Of a stretch of 64,000 nt of DNA, positions 12,331 through 23,263 are shown in pieces. The stretch lies in the NCBI RefSeq assembly GCF_963678635.1, contig NC_087062.1:46709758-46773757 (forward strand), in the 5' to 3' direction. Every line of letters starts with the position of its first letter. The first letter of the stretch is position 1. The translations under genes and the position numbers were made by a program. The DNA comes from Symsagittifera roscoffensis. Lineage: Eukaryota; Xenacoelomorpha; Acoela; Convolutidae. The notes under the pieces were generated by a model, which was not told the DNA's origin, did not search any database, and saw only the letters and a list, made by a program, of their open reading frames with translations.

Positions 12331-14189
12331 TATACGATATACCTCAAACGTGAAAAAAAAAAATTTGTTAAACATGCAAAAATAATACGTTGAAAAAGCT
12401 TAAACATGGCGAGATAGTGAAGTTCGCATTTAAATATATAATAAATACTGCGCAAGTTTTTATCGATGCTCCTTTTATCAAGGTATTCCGGACTATTTTG
12501 CTCTACTTAAATTGTAAGGTATTAATAGAATTTGTAGCAAAAAAAGTTCGGACGGAGCGATTTATTTCGGAAAAACTTTGCATGCAAAAAAAATTTTTTT
12601 TCTGACATAATTCATGTCTCAAGGTTATATGAAACATCAAAATTGCATACGAACAGTCAAAATGAATACATTACTTTTTAAAATTAAATTCTTTGTCCAA
12701 ACTTTCAGCTACTTTCTAAAGAGTTGCAAAAGTTGCTACAGACGAGATTACTTTCATGTCTTATTTTAGACAATTTGCATGCAACACTTTTCAGACAATG
12801 CAAGTTCAAATTTGCGTACCGAAATTGCTAAAATGGGCCGATTGCTCTTTAATAATTTGTCTGTTCTAATTTTTAGCAACTTAAGTAGTTTTTTACCAAA
12901 CTTATCGGACACCGTCTCAAAGTTCGGACCTTGATACGCTGAAATGCCGCAACTGCAACCAAATTTTTAAAATAAAATTTGACCTGTCAAAGAGCACTGC
13001 AAACACTGCAAATTGATTACAATTTATCAGAGACATCTAATTTTGAATCCCTTCTTAAAATTTAAACTAAATCAAAATACCTCTTTGCGCTTGCCTTTTT
13101 GTCGGCATTTTTTGCTCTGAGAAAATGCATGGCAAATCATTATTGAAAGGAAAAGTTTTTTCAATTGTGCAGTTTTGAATAATCGATTGCAGTTTTAACG
13201 CTATTTCAATATCGCAAGAACAGAATTATTTCAAAAGAAAATTGCATGCAAAACCTAACTTTTCAGTTCGAATTTGTGTCTCTCAAGATTGCCTGAAAAA
13301 CAAAATTGCATGCAAAAATCTGTCAAAATGTTACAATTGCTCTTTTTAATTAATTTTGTCTGTGCGAACTTTTTGCAACTCTCTATATCGCTTTTAACAA
13401 ATTTATCGGACGTCTTAAATTTTTGAAATATGTCTGACTTTCAGGCGGAAACCTAAGAGAAATAGTTCTATGCCTTTTTGACGGCGTCTTGTTTTTTTTA
13501 ATTGAAAAATTGCTTGCCACTTCTCTGCTGAAAGAAATGTTTTGAAGTTATGGGCTTGAGGTTATATGCGGTTGTAATTTCAACTCTATTTCATTATCTC
13601 AAGGTCAAAATTATTTCAGAAATATTAGACGTTGTTCGATAAATTTGTTAAAAGCTATAACGTGCCATGCAATTTTCAGACAAACAAAACACCGACAAAA
13701 AACGAAACTCAGCAATTTAGAAAAATTTAGAATTATTTTGGTCTTGGAGGTCTGAATTATTTCAAAAAATTCTATGACATCCATTTTCGGCAACCAACCC
13801 TATTCTTTTTTTGAAGGCGCCAAAGTATACTAATGTACGGGGGTAGCGCGCGCCAAAAAAACGCAATTTTTTTGGTCACTTTTTTTTCCAAAATCGGCTA
13901 TTTTGACCTGTTTGTTTTTCGTCGACATTTTCTCAATTTATTAGGTTAAGCTTGAAGGTCAGATTTATTTCAAAAGGTTAAAAATTTGTCCGATAAATTA
14001 GTTTAAAAAACTAGATAACACGACTAGTTAAAATCCTTCAGAATAATTAAAAACACATGGTCTGTCGCTCAAACTATCATACACCATTCCAATTTCTGGC
14101 AATTCACTCAAGTTTTGCTTTAATCCTGCTTGTAGTCAAAACACAGACAATTTTATTTACTTTTTTAAGCTTATTACTTAATAAATTCA
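12331..14189. other. Diverged repeat pair, otherwise no gene
   Basis: Segments near 12615-12930 and 13265-13440 share CTCAAG..ATTGCATGCAAAAA, AATTGCTCTTT, TTTGTCTGT..AACTTTTTGCAACT and TTATCGGAC in the same order, so they are diverged copies of one another. The remainder holds no convincing coding frame. This is the 3' flank of NAXE. Confidence 0.5.
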
Positions 14190-14195
14190 TTTATT
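14190..14195 (-). promoter_or_regulatory. NAXE polyadenylation signal
   Basis: AATAAA on the minus strand begins two bases after the TGA stop of NAXE exon 3. The 3' UTR would be very short if this signal is used. Confidence 0.7.
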
Positions 14196-14196
14196 T

Positions 14197-14381
14197 TCAG
14201 TTTAATTTAACAATCTGATCTGATGACTCATACAAAGAAGAAATATCTAATCCATATTTTTGGGCTAAACTGAAGGGGACAAATCTTCCTCCAAGATAAT
14301 GTGTTCCACTGAACATCTGTGCTGCCATCTTCGGTGCAGTTAGAGAAATTAGGGCGGAAGGAACGAAACAGTCATCACCAG
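14197..14381 (-). CDS. NAXE: NAD(P)HX epimerase, exon 3 (C-terminus)
   Basis: Last coding exon. It follows a good acceptor (CTTTTTTTCAG at 14382-14392) and ends in TGA at 14199-14197. The first two bases (CT) complete the codon begun by the last A of exon 2. It reads [17 protein letters not shown], then [20 protein letters not shown], and ends IVKLN. The LISLTAPK and HYLGGRFVP blocks are the hallmark C-terminal motifs of NAXE (YjeF N-terminal domain). The enzyme epimerises the R and S forms of damaged, hydrated NAD(P)H so that the dehydratase NAXD can restore the cofactor; it usually acts in mitochondria and cytosol. Identification is by motif recall, not a database search. Confidence 0.93.
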
Positions 14382-15544
14382 CTGAAAAAAAGTTTCAGAT
14401 CTTTGCTAGGCTTGACTAAATCAGCAAAAGGACTAGTATAAAAGCCACGCATGTCTAGAATTATGACAACTCATGACCTCCCGACAATGATGCTATTGTT
14501 TGGACATTGTAACAAGGACAGACGGTTACTGTGCAAGTAGCAGAGAATGTTCCGACCAGTCTTAAAAAATACTACAAAACGTTTTTTCAAATAAGTGTCA
14601 TTTTTTCGGCGTGGTGTGATAAAAGGATCTGAACCAAAAACTAAAGCTTAGGAATATTCGACAGTCATAATAAAATCAGCAAATTAGAAAACAATTTTTG
14701 TAGAAAAAATGAATAGAAAAACAAAACAAAAATCATTAAAATCATTTTTTGCAGTTTTTTTTATTCTAAAAAGGCGCTCAAGTACTAAAAATAATAATCA
14801 TTTTACTTTAATTCGTTTTTTTTCGGCTGAAATTAAGCTATTGTAAGATTTTAAGCCATTCAAAATAAGATATTGTAAGCCTGTTCACTCGCTTTATTCG
14901 CTCAAATTAAGACTAAGAATCAAACATTTCAAACCGGACACTGGGAAAATTTTAAAATTTTTTCATGTTCGAATCACGATTGAAAGGGTTTCAATATGAT
15001 ATATCGCTCAACTCTCTTCGAAGATTATTTGTGGTAGCTGATTTGGCGTGGAAAAGAAGTTTAAAAAACAAACAATTACAATTTATCAATGAATCCCAAA
15101 ACTTTAAATCGAAGATCTGAAGTTAACATTCGTGCGAGGCGATTAGGTTTTCCCTTATCACAAGGAGCTTGCTTTTTAATGAAAACAATTTAGCAGAATT
15201 AAAAAACCTCAAAAACTTTTTTGCAAGATCTTACCAAAATTTTTACCTTAGATCATCAAAAGTGAGGAAGTTTTTGAAAGATACTATCCGGCATTTTTTC
15301 GACATATGTATGAAAGTTCAGTATAAATGAATCGAAGGGCCAGAAAGGTAGTTTAAAGAGCATGCAAACAATAACCTGCACCTTTCAACTTTTTACAGCG
15401 GGACCCATCTTATAATATTTTTTCTATGTAGACAACTATCATGGATTTATCTTCCAACATCTGATTTGCCATTTTCTAGAGCCACGTTTTTTCGAGATTC
15501 CTAACGCACGAGTAAACTTAACTAAAACTAGGGGACAAACTAAC
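14382..15544 (-). other. NAXE: NAXE intron 2 (1163 bp)
   Basis: Donor GTTAGT at 15544 and acceptor CTTTTTTTCAG ending at 14382. I see nothing else in it. Confidence 0.85.
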
Positions 15545-15823
15545 TTGGCCCGGAGTCCACATTCCAGCCCGACGGAATATCCACACTCACAATATGTGAC
15601 TTGTGTTCACTCTTTTTCAACAACTTCAAAGCAGAGTCAAACGGCGGCCTCGGATCTCCTTTGAAACTGAATCCGAACAGAGCGTCTATGATAACGTCAT
15701 AATCGTCCAAGGTGTCAGGCAAGTCTGCAATGAAATTGACATTGGCCTGCTTCGCCTGAGTGACCAGTCGAATAAACAGATCTTTTGAGGGTTGTTTTGG
15801 GCAATGGACTGTGCACTGCATTC
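15545..15823 (-). CDS. NAXE: NAD(P)HX epimerase, exon 2
   Basis: Middle coding exon, 279 bp. The acceptor is TTTTGCAG before GAATGCAG. The donor is CCAA|GTTAGT, one codon before an in-frame TAG that would otherwise stop translation. The exon encodes GMQCTVHCPKQPSKDLF, then VIIDALFGFSFKGDPRPPF and SVDIPSGWNVDSGP. The D-ALFGFSFKG and SVDIPSGW blocks are core cofactor-binding and catalytic-region motifs of the YjeF_N fold. Phase matches exon 1 (G + GA = Gly) and exon 3 (A + CT = Thr). The hydrophobic stretch that can be read upstream of the exon (to 15896) is intronic, not a signal peptide. Confidence 0.95.
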
Positions 15824-16390
15824 CTGCAAAACATTCAGCGCTGAATATACAGACTAAAAATACAACAATAACAATTAGGTTCAACGCCAAAATCAATTTA
15901 ATGCGCCTTGCAACTTTCGTATTGAAGAGCGGAATCGAGTGTCAACAATCAAAGTGATGAAATTTTTCACATGAGATTGCGAACATTTTTTTCAAACAGT
16001 TCACTCAAACAAAAAGTGAGCATATTCTAAACAGTCAAGTGGCAGTTGTAAAAGAGTTAATGAGCTCATGAAAATGAAAGAAAAGACTAATTTTTCAAAA
16101 GCACTTTCAATAACAGAAAAAAAATTGTCGACCTTTTTCCTAGGCCGACCAAATTGATTTTGTGAGCTCTCCCAAATCACTGAAAAGACCCACCCTATTT
16201 TGGGAAAACTTTTGCACCGCAGGCAAATTTTTGAAAATAAGCGACAAAAAAGGCGTTTTTAGCTACTTTTTAGAAAAATTTTTGCTCCCCCTCAAAATTA
16301 GTATAAAAATTGGCGCCAAAGAAATCTACGGTCAAGCAGGGTATCGTATCCCTGAAGTAGGGGAGTAGTATATGAGTGAGGCAGAGTGGG
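15824..16390. other. Intronic sequence, no gene seen
   Basis: Acceptor-proximal part of NAXE intron 1. The plus-strand frame at 16162-16368 has no recognisable motif and is not supported as a gene. Confidence 0.5.
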
Positions 16391-16419
16391 TAGGGGGGGG
16401 GATTGGGTGGTTGGAGACC

Positions 16420-16930
16420 CGCATGTTTTAATATAGGGAATAGAACATTCGGTCTCCAAGCTATGTATTATGATAGGGTATAGATTTCCTATGTATTCAG
16501 ATATGTTATAGGTTTTACCATAGGTTTGAGATGGTAAGTTTCAGAAATTTTTTTCGGCGCCCGATCTTACCATGTTTTAAGATAGTAAATAGATTTTCCT
16601 TTGTATTAGAATTAGAAATAAAAAACTTATATATTAAGATAGAGAATAGGTTGATCAATGTGATACAAAGGGGTATAGGTTTCCCAATGTATTAAGATGA
16701 GTCATACCAAGTTTCAGATGGTAAATTTCAGAAAGTGTTTGGTGTCCGATTTTTCCATGCATCAGTTAGTCTAAGTGTATAGATTTCTCGTTGAGATTTC
16801 CCATGAATTATGATAGTGTATAGATTTCTCGTTGCATAAGGATTAGAAATTCATTGCATTAGGATGGGGTTTAGGTTTCCCCATGTATTAAGATAGGGAA
16901 TGGTAAGGTTTCAGTGTGATGGTAAGAGAA
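16420..16930. repeat. Short degenerate tandem repeat
   Basis: Units resembling CCATGTATTAAGATAGGGAA followed by TAGGTTTC recur about every 50-100 bp (near 16460, 16570, 16640, 16690, 16805 and 16880). A poly-G run lies just before it, near 16394. Confidence 0.7.
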
Positions 16931-16950
16931 TGGTAGGAATAACGATTTTT

Positions 16951-18109
16951 TGGTTTTTAGTTTTTTCGCAAAAATCTCGGCTCGCGTTATGTAATTGGTG
17001 AGTATTACGGGTAGATTGTGGTATGAAGGTATTATGTTTTTCGGTTTATGGTACTTTAGTAGATAAGGTTACTCTTTAAAACAAAAACTATCTAGCTGAA
17101 AATATGCCGAATTCTACTGAAACTTCGAAAAAAGTCAAGTTTTTGGAAAAAATTGTGGAAAAAATTGCAAAAATTTCATGTTTTTGGAAAAAATTGCAGA
17201 AATCTCGAGGTTTTGGCTAATTTTTTGTTGCTTCTGATCTAATTGAAAAAATATACTTATGTGCAAAGTTAAAATTGAGCTCAAATTTCATTTTAATTGG
17301 AATCATGATGAGACAGTGATACAAAACTCCATGATTCAACTCCTCAGTTTTTTCTCAATGATTAACCCAAATTTGTTCAAAAATTACAACTTCTGAGAAG
17401 TTTTTCACGTTAACAATAATAAATTTCAGATCAGTGATAAAAAAAATGAACAGTTTACTGCTAAAATTGACTAAAATTGGGTAAATTGTTCTTAAAAGTA
17501 TATTAGATATTGGATGAAAATCAACAAAATCTTCTTCATAACTGATGATTATCTCTGTTGCTTCTACAATATTATTTTCATAACTTTTACCTCGAAATTT
17601 TCATGTTTTAGGGTTATTCTTGCTTTCTGCTTAATACATATTTTCACTATTGAACTCACTTTGCAAGAAAATTTAGTCAGTACTGGGGAATTTAGGAAAT
17701 TAGTATCAATTGAATGAACAATTTGTTGGCAGAGATAGAATTAGAACTGATAACGTCGGATTATTACTAAGTAATTTGTATATGTATTCCTTTAGATTCC
17801 TTGTTCACTTGCTGGTGTAAACTATTTAAGCAAAATACAACTTTTGGGATCATTAACTATCACTTTTCTTGCAAAATAGTTACTAAATCGCTTTTTATTC
17901 TTGATTTTTGTCGGAAGTTTTCTCAAAAATGTCTAAGTGAGGAAGAATCGGTGCTAGTTAAAGCATTTGAAAGCACATAAAAGAAATGAGAAAATGAAGA
18001 TGTAACTTTACGTTGAGTTTTTAGAACAAATTAGGAGCAGCTCTATTGTTTTTAATCTGAAAACCTTCGGAAGAAGAAATACGCAAGGGAACCTAGTTCC
18101 TAATTTCTG
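16951..18109. other. Intronic sequence, no gene seen
   Basis: AT-rich, with only short random frames and a few local duplications around 17130-17200 (TTTTTGGAAAAAATTG). Confidence 0.5.
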
Positions 18110-19039
18110 CAACATCTGAAAATTTTTAAAAGAGCGCTTCTTAATAAAAATCGATTTAAAAAAATAAATCGAGGTGCAAACAGTAAAAATTGAATAATTT
18201 TGCGAAATTTATTAAGCAAAAAAAACTATCATTCAACCTAATTTTCTAATTGAAAAACAATTGAAGCTAACCAGAACAAAATCTTTACTGTATGTCTAAT
18301 TGAATCTTTTCAAGTTAAATTTCATATAACTAGGAGATCTTACATCTGGTTCTGCTAAATTTGGTTAGAACTTTTCAGCAAGCTCTATATTATTTTTGCT
18401 AAAAATCTTTTTACATCAATTTTTTTAAATCCAAAATAATGAAATGTAGATCTTGAAAACAAATTTTTGTTTTATGCTTCAAGTATCATCTTCCGAAAGA
18501 ATTCGGGGTTGGGTTTACTTCACAAAACTTATCCCCAAAATATCTGAATTTTCATATAAATTTACCTAATATATCAACATCTGAAAATTTTTAAAAGAGC
18601 GCTTCTTAATAAAAATCGATTTAAAAAAATAAATCGAGGTGCAAACAGTAAAAATTGAATAATTTTGCGAAATTTATTAAGCAAAAAAAACTATCATTCA
18701 ACCTAATTTTCTAATTGAAAAACAATTGAAGCTAACCAGAACAAAATCTTTACTGTATGTCTAATTGAATCTTTTCAAGTTAAATTTCATATAACTAGGA
18801 GATCTTACATCTGGTTCTGCTAAATTTGGTTAGAACTTTTCAGCAAGCTCTATATTATTTTTGCTAAAAATCTTTTTACATCAATTTTTTTAAATCCAAA
18901 ATAATGAAATGTAGATCTTGAAAACAAATTTTTGTTTTATGCTTCAAGTATCATCTTCCGAAAGAATTCGGGGTTGGGTTTACTTCACAAAACTTATCCC
19001 CAAAATATCTGAATTTTCATATAAATTTACCTAATATAT
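18110..19039. repeat. Apparently exact 465-bp tandem duplication
   Basis: The block 18110-18574 is repeated directly at 18575-19039. I found no mismatch when reading the two copies against each other. It starts CAACATCTGAAAATTTTT and ends ACCTAATATAT plus C. Identity implies a very recent event or an assembly duplication. It has no coding content. Confidence 0.92.
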
Positions 19040-19879
19040 CAAGTAACAAATTTTCCGATAAATTATACATAAATATAATTCTTGAGACTTTTTATGTTGG
19101 ATTTTTTCTCAAGATATAACCTCTAAGCTAAGTTTTAGTAAAAAATATGTCATAACTCCTAATGAATTAAATTGAGTTTCTATCTCAATGAAGTATTTTC
19201 TCCAAATGATTTTCTCAATTTGATAACTGTATGTTGCTACTTCAACTCTGAATTTCTATCTTGAATTTTTTGGTTGAGAATGATGTGTATTATCATCTTG
19301 AAATTTTCAAAGGTTGGCAAAACATATATATTTTTAAATCTTTTCTAGGTCAGTTATCAATTTGTTTTCTGAAATTCCAAAAAACAGTAGAAAACCAAAA
19401 TTCTGAATTAATCAACCACCATTATCTGCTTCAAATTGCAGTACTCTATGAACACTTTTACAAGCACTAAACAAGTAAAACTTTAAAATGGTAACTATGT
19501 AAAATCTTTCAATTAGTCGATGTTTTATATATATCCTTTTTACAATAATTTAACAAATTTTAAACCACTCATTAGCGTATTCTATACACTTTAACTACAA
19601 ATTTATCGCAACAAAGTCTCCGCAAGCTTGCAACCAATGGAGTTTTTACTATAGATTAAAGATTATCGCATCGATTTCCATCGAAAGTTTCACGGCAATT
19701 TGATTTCGATTGTTGCAGGTTTTATCAGCAATCAGAACCTTTGAAAAAAAAATAAAGGACAGATCATGAATTCGGATGAAAAAACTGTATAATGCTTACT
19801 AGAATTTTTCAAATTTATCACAATTGTATAGACTTTTCAGATTCAGTTAAAAAATTATTCATATTAATTTTTCCTGTTT
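19040..19879. other. Intronic sequence, no gene seen
   Basis: AT-rich with no convincing frame. The 19261-19470 plus frame has no motif. Confidence 0.5.
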
Positions 19880-20134
19880 TTAATAAAAAAAATATATTAA
19901 TTTTACATTCTCTGAGAGTGCGTTTGGAGACTGCTGAGCGTCTTTTCCATATTTAATATTATGTTGACACAACGAATGCTTCTTCTTGATATGATTAGTG
20001 AGTTCCTCGCTGCTATATGTATAAAAGTTACAATTGGAACACTTTAAAATGCCACAGCGTCTTGACGCGTCTTTACGTGTGTATTCTCTGCCACATTTAA
20101 CACCTGCAAGTCTTTCGTTTCTATTCAGTGACGG
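19880..20134 (-). CDS. C2H2 zinc-finger ORF, possibly an exon or fragment
   Basis: An 84-codon frame from the ATG at 20134 (the frame stays open to an upstream ATG at 20167). Residues LKCSNCNFYTYSSEELTNHI followed by KKKH make a clear C-x2-C-x12-H-x4-H finger. Just upstream, VKCGREYTRKDASRRCGI looks like a preceding finger that has lost its second Cys and His. One canonical finger with a damaged neighbour suggests either an exon of a nested zinc-finger gene or a decaying copy. It lies inside NAXE intron 1 on the same strand. No AATAAA or splice structure is obvious. The family is not identified beyond C2H2. Confidence 0.45.
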   Translation of the reverse strand, partial: PSLNRNERLAGVKCGREYTRKDASRRCGILKCSNCNFYTYSSEELTNHIKKKHSLCQHNIKYGKDAQQSPNALSENVKLIYFFY

Positions 20135-20329
20135 CATCTCAATAAGTAAAGAAAGAACACAAAACAATTTACAAAATGGGAAATTTGAAAAATCTCAAAC
20201 AATTGTGGGAGATTTACAGTTGCTTTGAAATATCCAAAAAATTGAAAGAAAATTTATGAAATGTGTTGTTTTGACCGATTAATTTCATTGTAAATGAAAA
20301 AAAAAACCATTTGGTTTTGCATAAAAAAG

Positions 20330-21510
20330 AGTCAATCACAATCGAGCTTTCACTTAAGATGAAACCTTCAACAATTGTGTTTTTATCCAATCAGAATGGA
20401 GCTCTACTTCTGATGGAAATTTTTATATGTTGATACTAACCAATCAGAATCGAGCTTCAATGGTCATTAAATTTTCGACAGTTTTTATGTCTAACTATCA
20501 TAACGGAGCTCTACCTTTTATAGAATTTTCAATATTTTAGAAATGTATCTATCATTATATTGAAAAAGTCTATCATAAACTACTTGAATTTCCTCGAGTT
20601 ACTGTACAAAAAAAACAAAAAAATTCCACTTGATTTTCTTATTGATGAATTATAGACGTTGATTCTTACTTTTTCTCACAATTTTTTGGACGTTAAAGCT
20701 GTCCAAAATAGAGTTCTCCGACCAAGTATAGGTCTATTTGAGGAAACTTACTCAATCAAAGATTTACTTCTGATCCCCATATTGCGTATCAAAGCTTCAA
20801 ACTTACGGCTGAATTACACCTGACTAGGAAAGAAATTAAAATTATTCTAGAAAATTTAAAATTAATCAAAAAGCCGAGCGATAATACATCAAATACTCTT
20901 TTTATCCCCTAACCGATACCCAAATTTGTACAAATTCTCCAGCAAGGTTCTTTATTCCTCCATATCTTAAAGATTTTCAAAGCTCAAAATCCTGCATGAC
21001 CAGGTTTGGAATCAGCTTTCCAGAGATTTGCTTTGGAAAATTCATCAACTTTCAGCTATTTTCACAAATTTACATCAAAATCAATGAACTTGACTATCTA
21101 CTCAAAAACCAGCAATTTCTCATTGATTACATACAAAAATTTCAATTAACTTGATGAAAAAAAATTATAGAAATGCTACTTGTATGCTAATCTTTTGTAA
21201 CTTACATCAGCAAAATTTCTTAATTTTACAGCAAACAATTTTAGTCATTTAATTTTGCGATTGCTTTTGTGTATATTTCTACTTAATTGGAAGATTTAAT
21301 TCCTTGAAAGGTAAACTTTTGTCTGATTGGATACAAAAACTTCAAAAAATGAACATTTTTGTGACTGCAAACGACAATGTCTACAAAGCTCCTAAAATTG
21401 AACTTTATTTCTGATTGGACACCACTTTAATATATATTTTCTATAAAAGGGAGCGGAAATCTGATAGGACACGACTACAGACCAAATATGGAAAATCAAT
21501 ACTGATTGGT
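20330..21510. repeat. Diffuse repeats carrying CCAAT/ATTGG boxes
   Basis: AATCAGAATGGAGCTCTAC-like units occur near 20338, 20390, 20450 and 20505. CTGATTGGATACAAAAACTT-like units occur near 21330, 21412, 21463 and 21500. Both kinds include ATTGG or CCAAT. They sit upstream of the gene at 21795 and could be a promoter-proximal box array or simply a degenerate repeat. Confidence 0.4.
21442..21449 (+). promoter_or_regulatory. Candidate TATA box
   Basis: TATAAAAG about 345 bp upstream of the ATG at 21795, with an ATTGG box at about 21500. It is the best core-promoter candidate for the plus-strand gene, though the 5' UTR would be long. Confidence 0.35.
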
Positions 21511-21577
21511 TAAACCCACACATTCGAGTTGAAGGTACCCCTCACACTTAACTAAAAATCATTTTATTTGCAACTCA

Positions 21578-21652
21578 ACTACCGTCAACTACCTCCTCTC
21601 TCAGCTCTAAATACATTAATTTCAATTTAACTACCGTCAACTACCTCCTCTC
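21578..21652. repeat. 52-bp tandem duplication in the 5' leader
   Basis: ACTACCGTCAACTACCTCCT followed by CTC occurs at 21578-21600 and again at 21630-21652. The flanking TCAATTTA/CTTTAAAT context is also similar. It lies between the TATA candidate and the ATG. Confidence 0.75.
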
Positions 21653-21794
21653 TTAACTTTAAATCAATCGTTCCTTTTACTCAACTTATTGGATCTCAGT
21701 GCAAAACAGCAACCTTTTGTTCTCGGTAGAACTTTCGCTTGATCTAATACAAATCTAAGTGCGAGAAACAGTCTCTGGAGTTTTTCTGGCACGA

Positions 21795-22160
21795 ATGGAC
21801 ATCCCAATCCAAGTCTGGCACATGGTGGAAGTGATGCGCAGGGATTTCCACGAACATCATATAACGCAAGTACCCATCACAGAGAACCAACTTGGAGAAA
21901 TTCAAATGATGGAGGAAATGGTTGAGCATGTGGGAATGAACTACCCAGACACTCCTGACTCTAGATATGTGGCTCAACCAGTCGACGATTTCCTCTTTCC
22001 TTGGGAGGAAGGAGGATCAGCCGAAAACCTCATCACAATAGATGAAGATGAGGGCTTCTCAGAAACAATGACGTCTCCAGCTCCACAACAACCACTACAA
22101 CCTCGTCCACCTCTGCGTTTTATAGAAAACCTCCAGAACTCTCGACAGCTTTTTGATTGA
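21795..22160 (+). CDS. Intronless hypothetical gene, 121 residues
   Basis: The frame from ATG 21795 (MDIPIQVWHMVEVMRRDF) to TGA 22158-22160 is followed within 12 bases by AATAAA. Base composition is visibly less AT-rich than the surroundings and codon use looks protein-like. The protein is acidic and Met-rich in its first half (QMMEEMVEHVGMNYP), has an acidic ITIDEDEGF segment, then a Pro/Gln-rich tail (PAPQQPLQPRPPLRF). There is no signal peptide or membrane segment. The frame is open a further 12 codons upstream without an ATG. It lies within NAXE intron 1 on the opposite strand. I do not recognise a family. It could be a nested lineage-specific gene or a retrocopy. Confidence 0.55.
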   Translation: MDIPIQVWHMVEVMRRDFHEHHITQVPITENQLGEIQMMEEMVEHVGMNYPDTPDSRYVAQPVDDFLFPWEEGGSAENLITIDEDEGFSETMTSPAPQQPLQPRPPLRFIENLQNSRQLFD

Positions 22161-22171
22161 ATATTTTTGTA

Positions 22172-22177
22172 AATAAA
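22172..22177 (+). promoter_or_regulatory. Polyadenylation signal of the intronless gene
   Basis: AATAAA 12 bases after the TGA of the 21795-22160 ORF. Confidence 0.55.
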
Positions 22178-22864
22178 TGATGTTTGATATTTATTTCGTT
22201 CTTTGTAATTAATTATTTTCTTCAAATTCATTTTAATTATCAGAATAGATTCAAGTTCAGGGTAAACCATTGAAAAACAATTAGACTACAACTGAATTTA
22301 GCGCTCCAAACTTGCACACATAAAAAAACCCAAACTTAAATATATTATGGCTCTGTGAATATGCCACTGGGGATGTGATCGCAGGATGAACAGCATCGGG
22401 TCGGCACGACAATTTGAACACTCAAACAAAAATCCATAAACAAGGATTGTTGACATGCCAGTAAAAAAAGGATTTTCATTTGAACTTCATATTGCAGGTA
22501 TGGTGGTCGAATTCACTTGCGATTTCGAGTTTTAGTTGCCTCGCAGAACAAAGTACAGTCGAATTCGCAGCTGCCACAAGATCTTTCAGTACTTTGTAGT
22601 AGAGCGGAGTAGGTAAGTTGCAGTTAAATAGTTCCTCTCAATAGTTTCCATAATTTCTTCAGGACTACCGTATTCGGTGTTTTGTTGAAACCTTCAATCA
22701 GGTAATGGACAGAATTCGGGCTAAAAGAGTTAAGCAGAGCTCAGTATTGCTCAGTACAGATTTACTTTATTTTCTTTACCGATTAAAGATGAGATATTCC
22801 ACTTGAGCAAAGAGAGGCATCTTAGGGCGTTAAATAATCGTTTTCTTATATGGGCTGACCAATT
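22178..22864. other. No gene seen
   Basis: Intronic sequence between the nested gene and the LTR element. There is a short direct-repeat feel around TCGAATTC (near 22508 and 22558) but no coding evidence. Confidence 0.5.
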
Positions 22865-22868
22865 TAAC

Positions 22869-23256
22869 TGAGTTACTTAACGGGCGTGGTCACTCAGAGT
22901 AATTTCAGATAAGGTACACAGTCTGTTCGTCACGCTATCTAATTTTCGGCCGGATAGATTCGTGCAACTTCTTAGTCTATTACCAATCTTAATCTTACTC
23001 TTATACCTCCTAGTCTCAACAGATCTAGTGTATACTGGTATTTGCGAGTTAGATATCAGGAACTGTATGGAAGGAGAACAACTGTCTTGTAAGTTTTATT
23101 AATTTTGTTCTGGTGCTGAAACTATGAATAGTTTCAGCGTTACAAATAACTGTAATGGTTAGTTATGGATCATGATTGGTTAGTAAGAAATATTTTATAG
23201 AGATAGTTTTATCAATAAGACAATGGGTTATAAAAACTAGTTTTAAACTAGTTTCA
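22869..23256 (-). repeat. 3' LTR
   Basis: 388 bp, aligned end to end with 39996-40377. Shared blocks include GATAGATTCGTGCAACTTCT, ACCAATCTTAATCTTACTCT, TGCGAGTTAGATATCAGGAA and TTATGGATCATGATTGGTTA. On the minus strand it starts TGAAACTAG and ends AACTCA. The purine stretch GGATGGG lies just before it in element orientation (23257-23263) and is a candidate polypurine tract. Confidence 0.9.
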
Positions 23257-23263
23257 CCCATCC

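Noticed and set aside
15824-15896. Hydrophobic N-terminal signal peptide in front of NAXE exon 2
   Set aside because: The frame upstream of 15823 lies beyond a good TTTTGCAG acceptor, and exon 1 joins in phase at that point; the stretch is intron.
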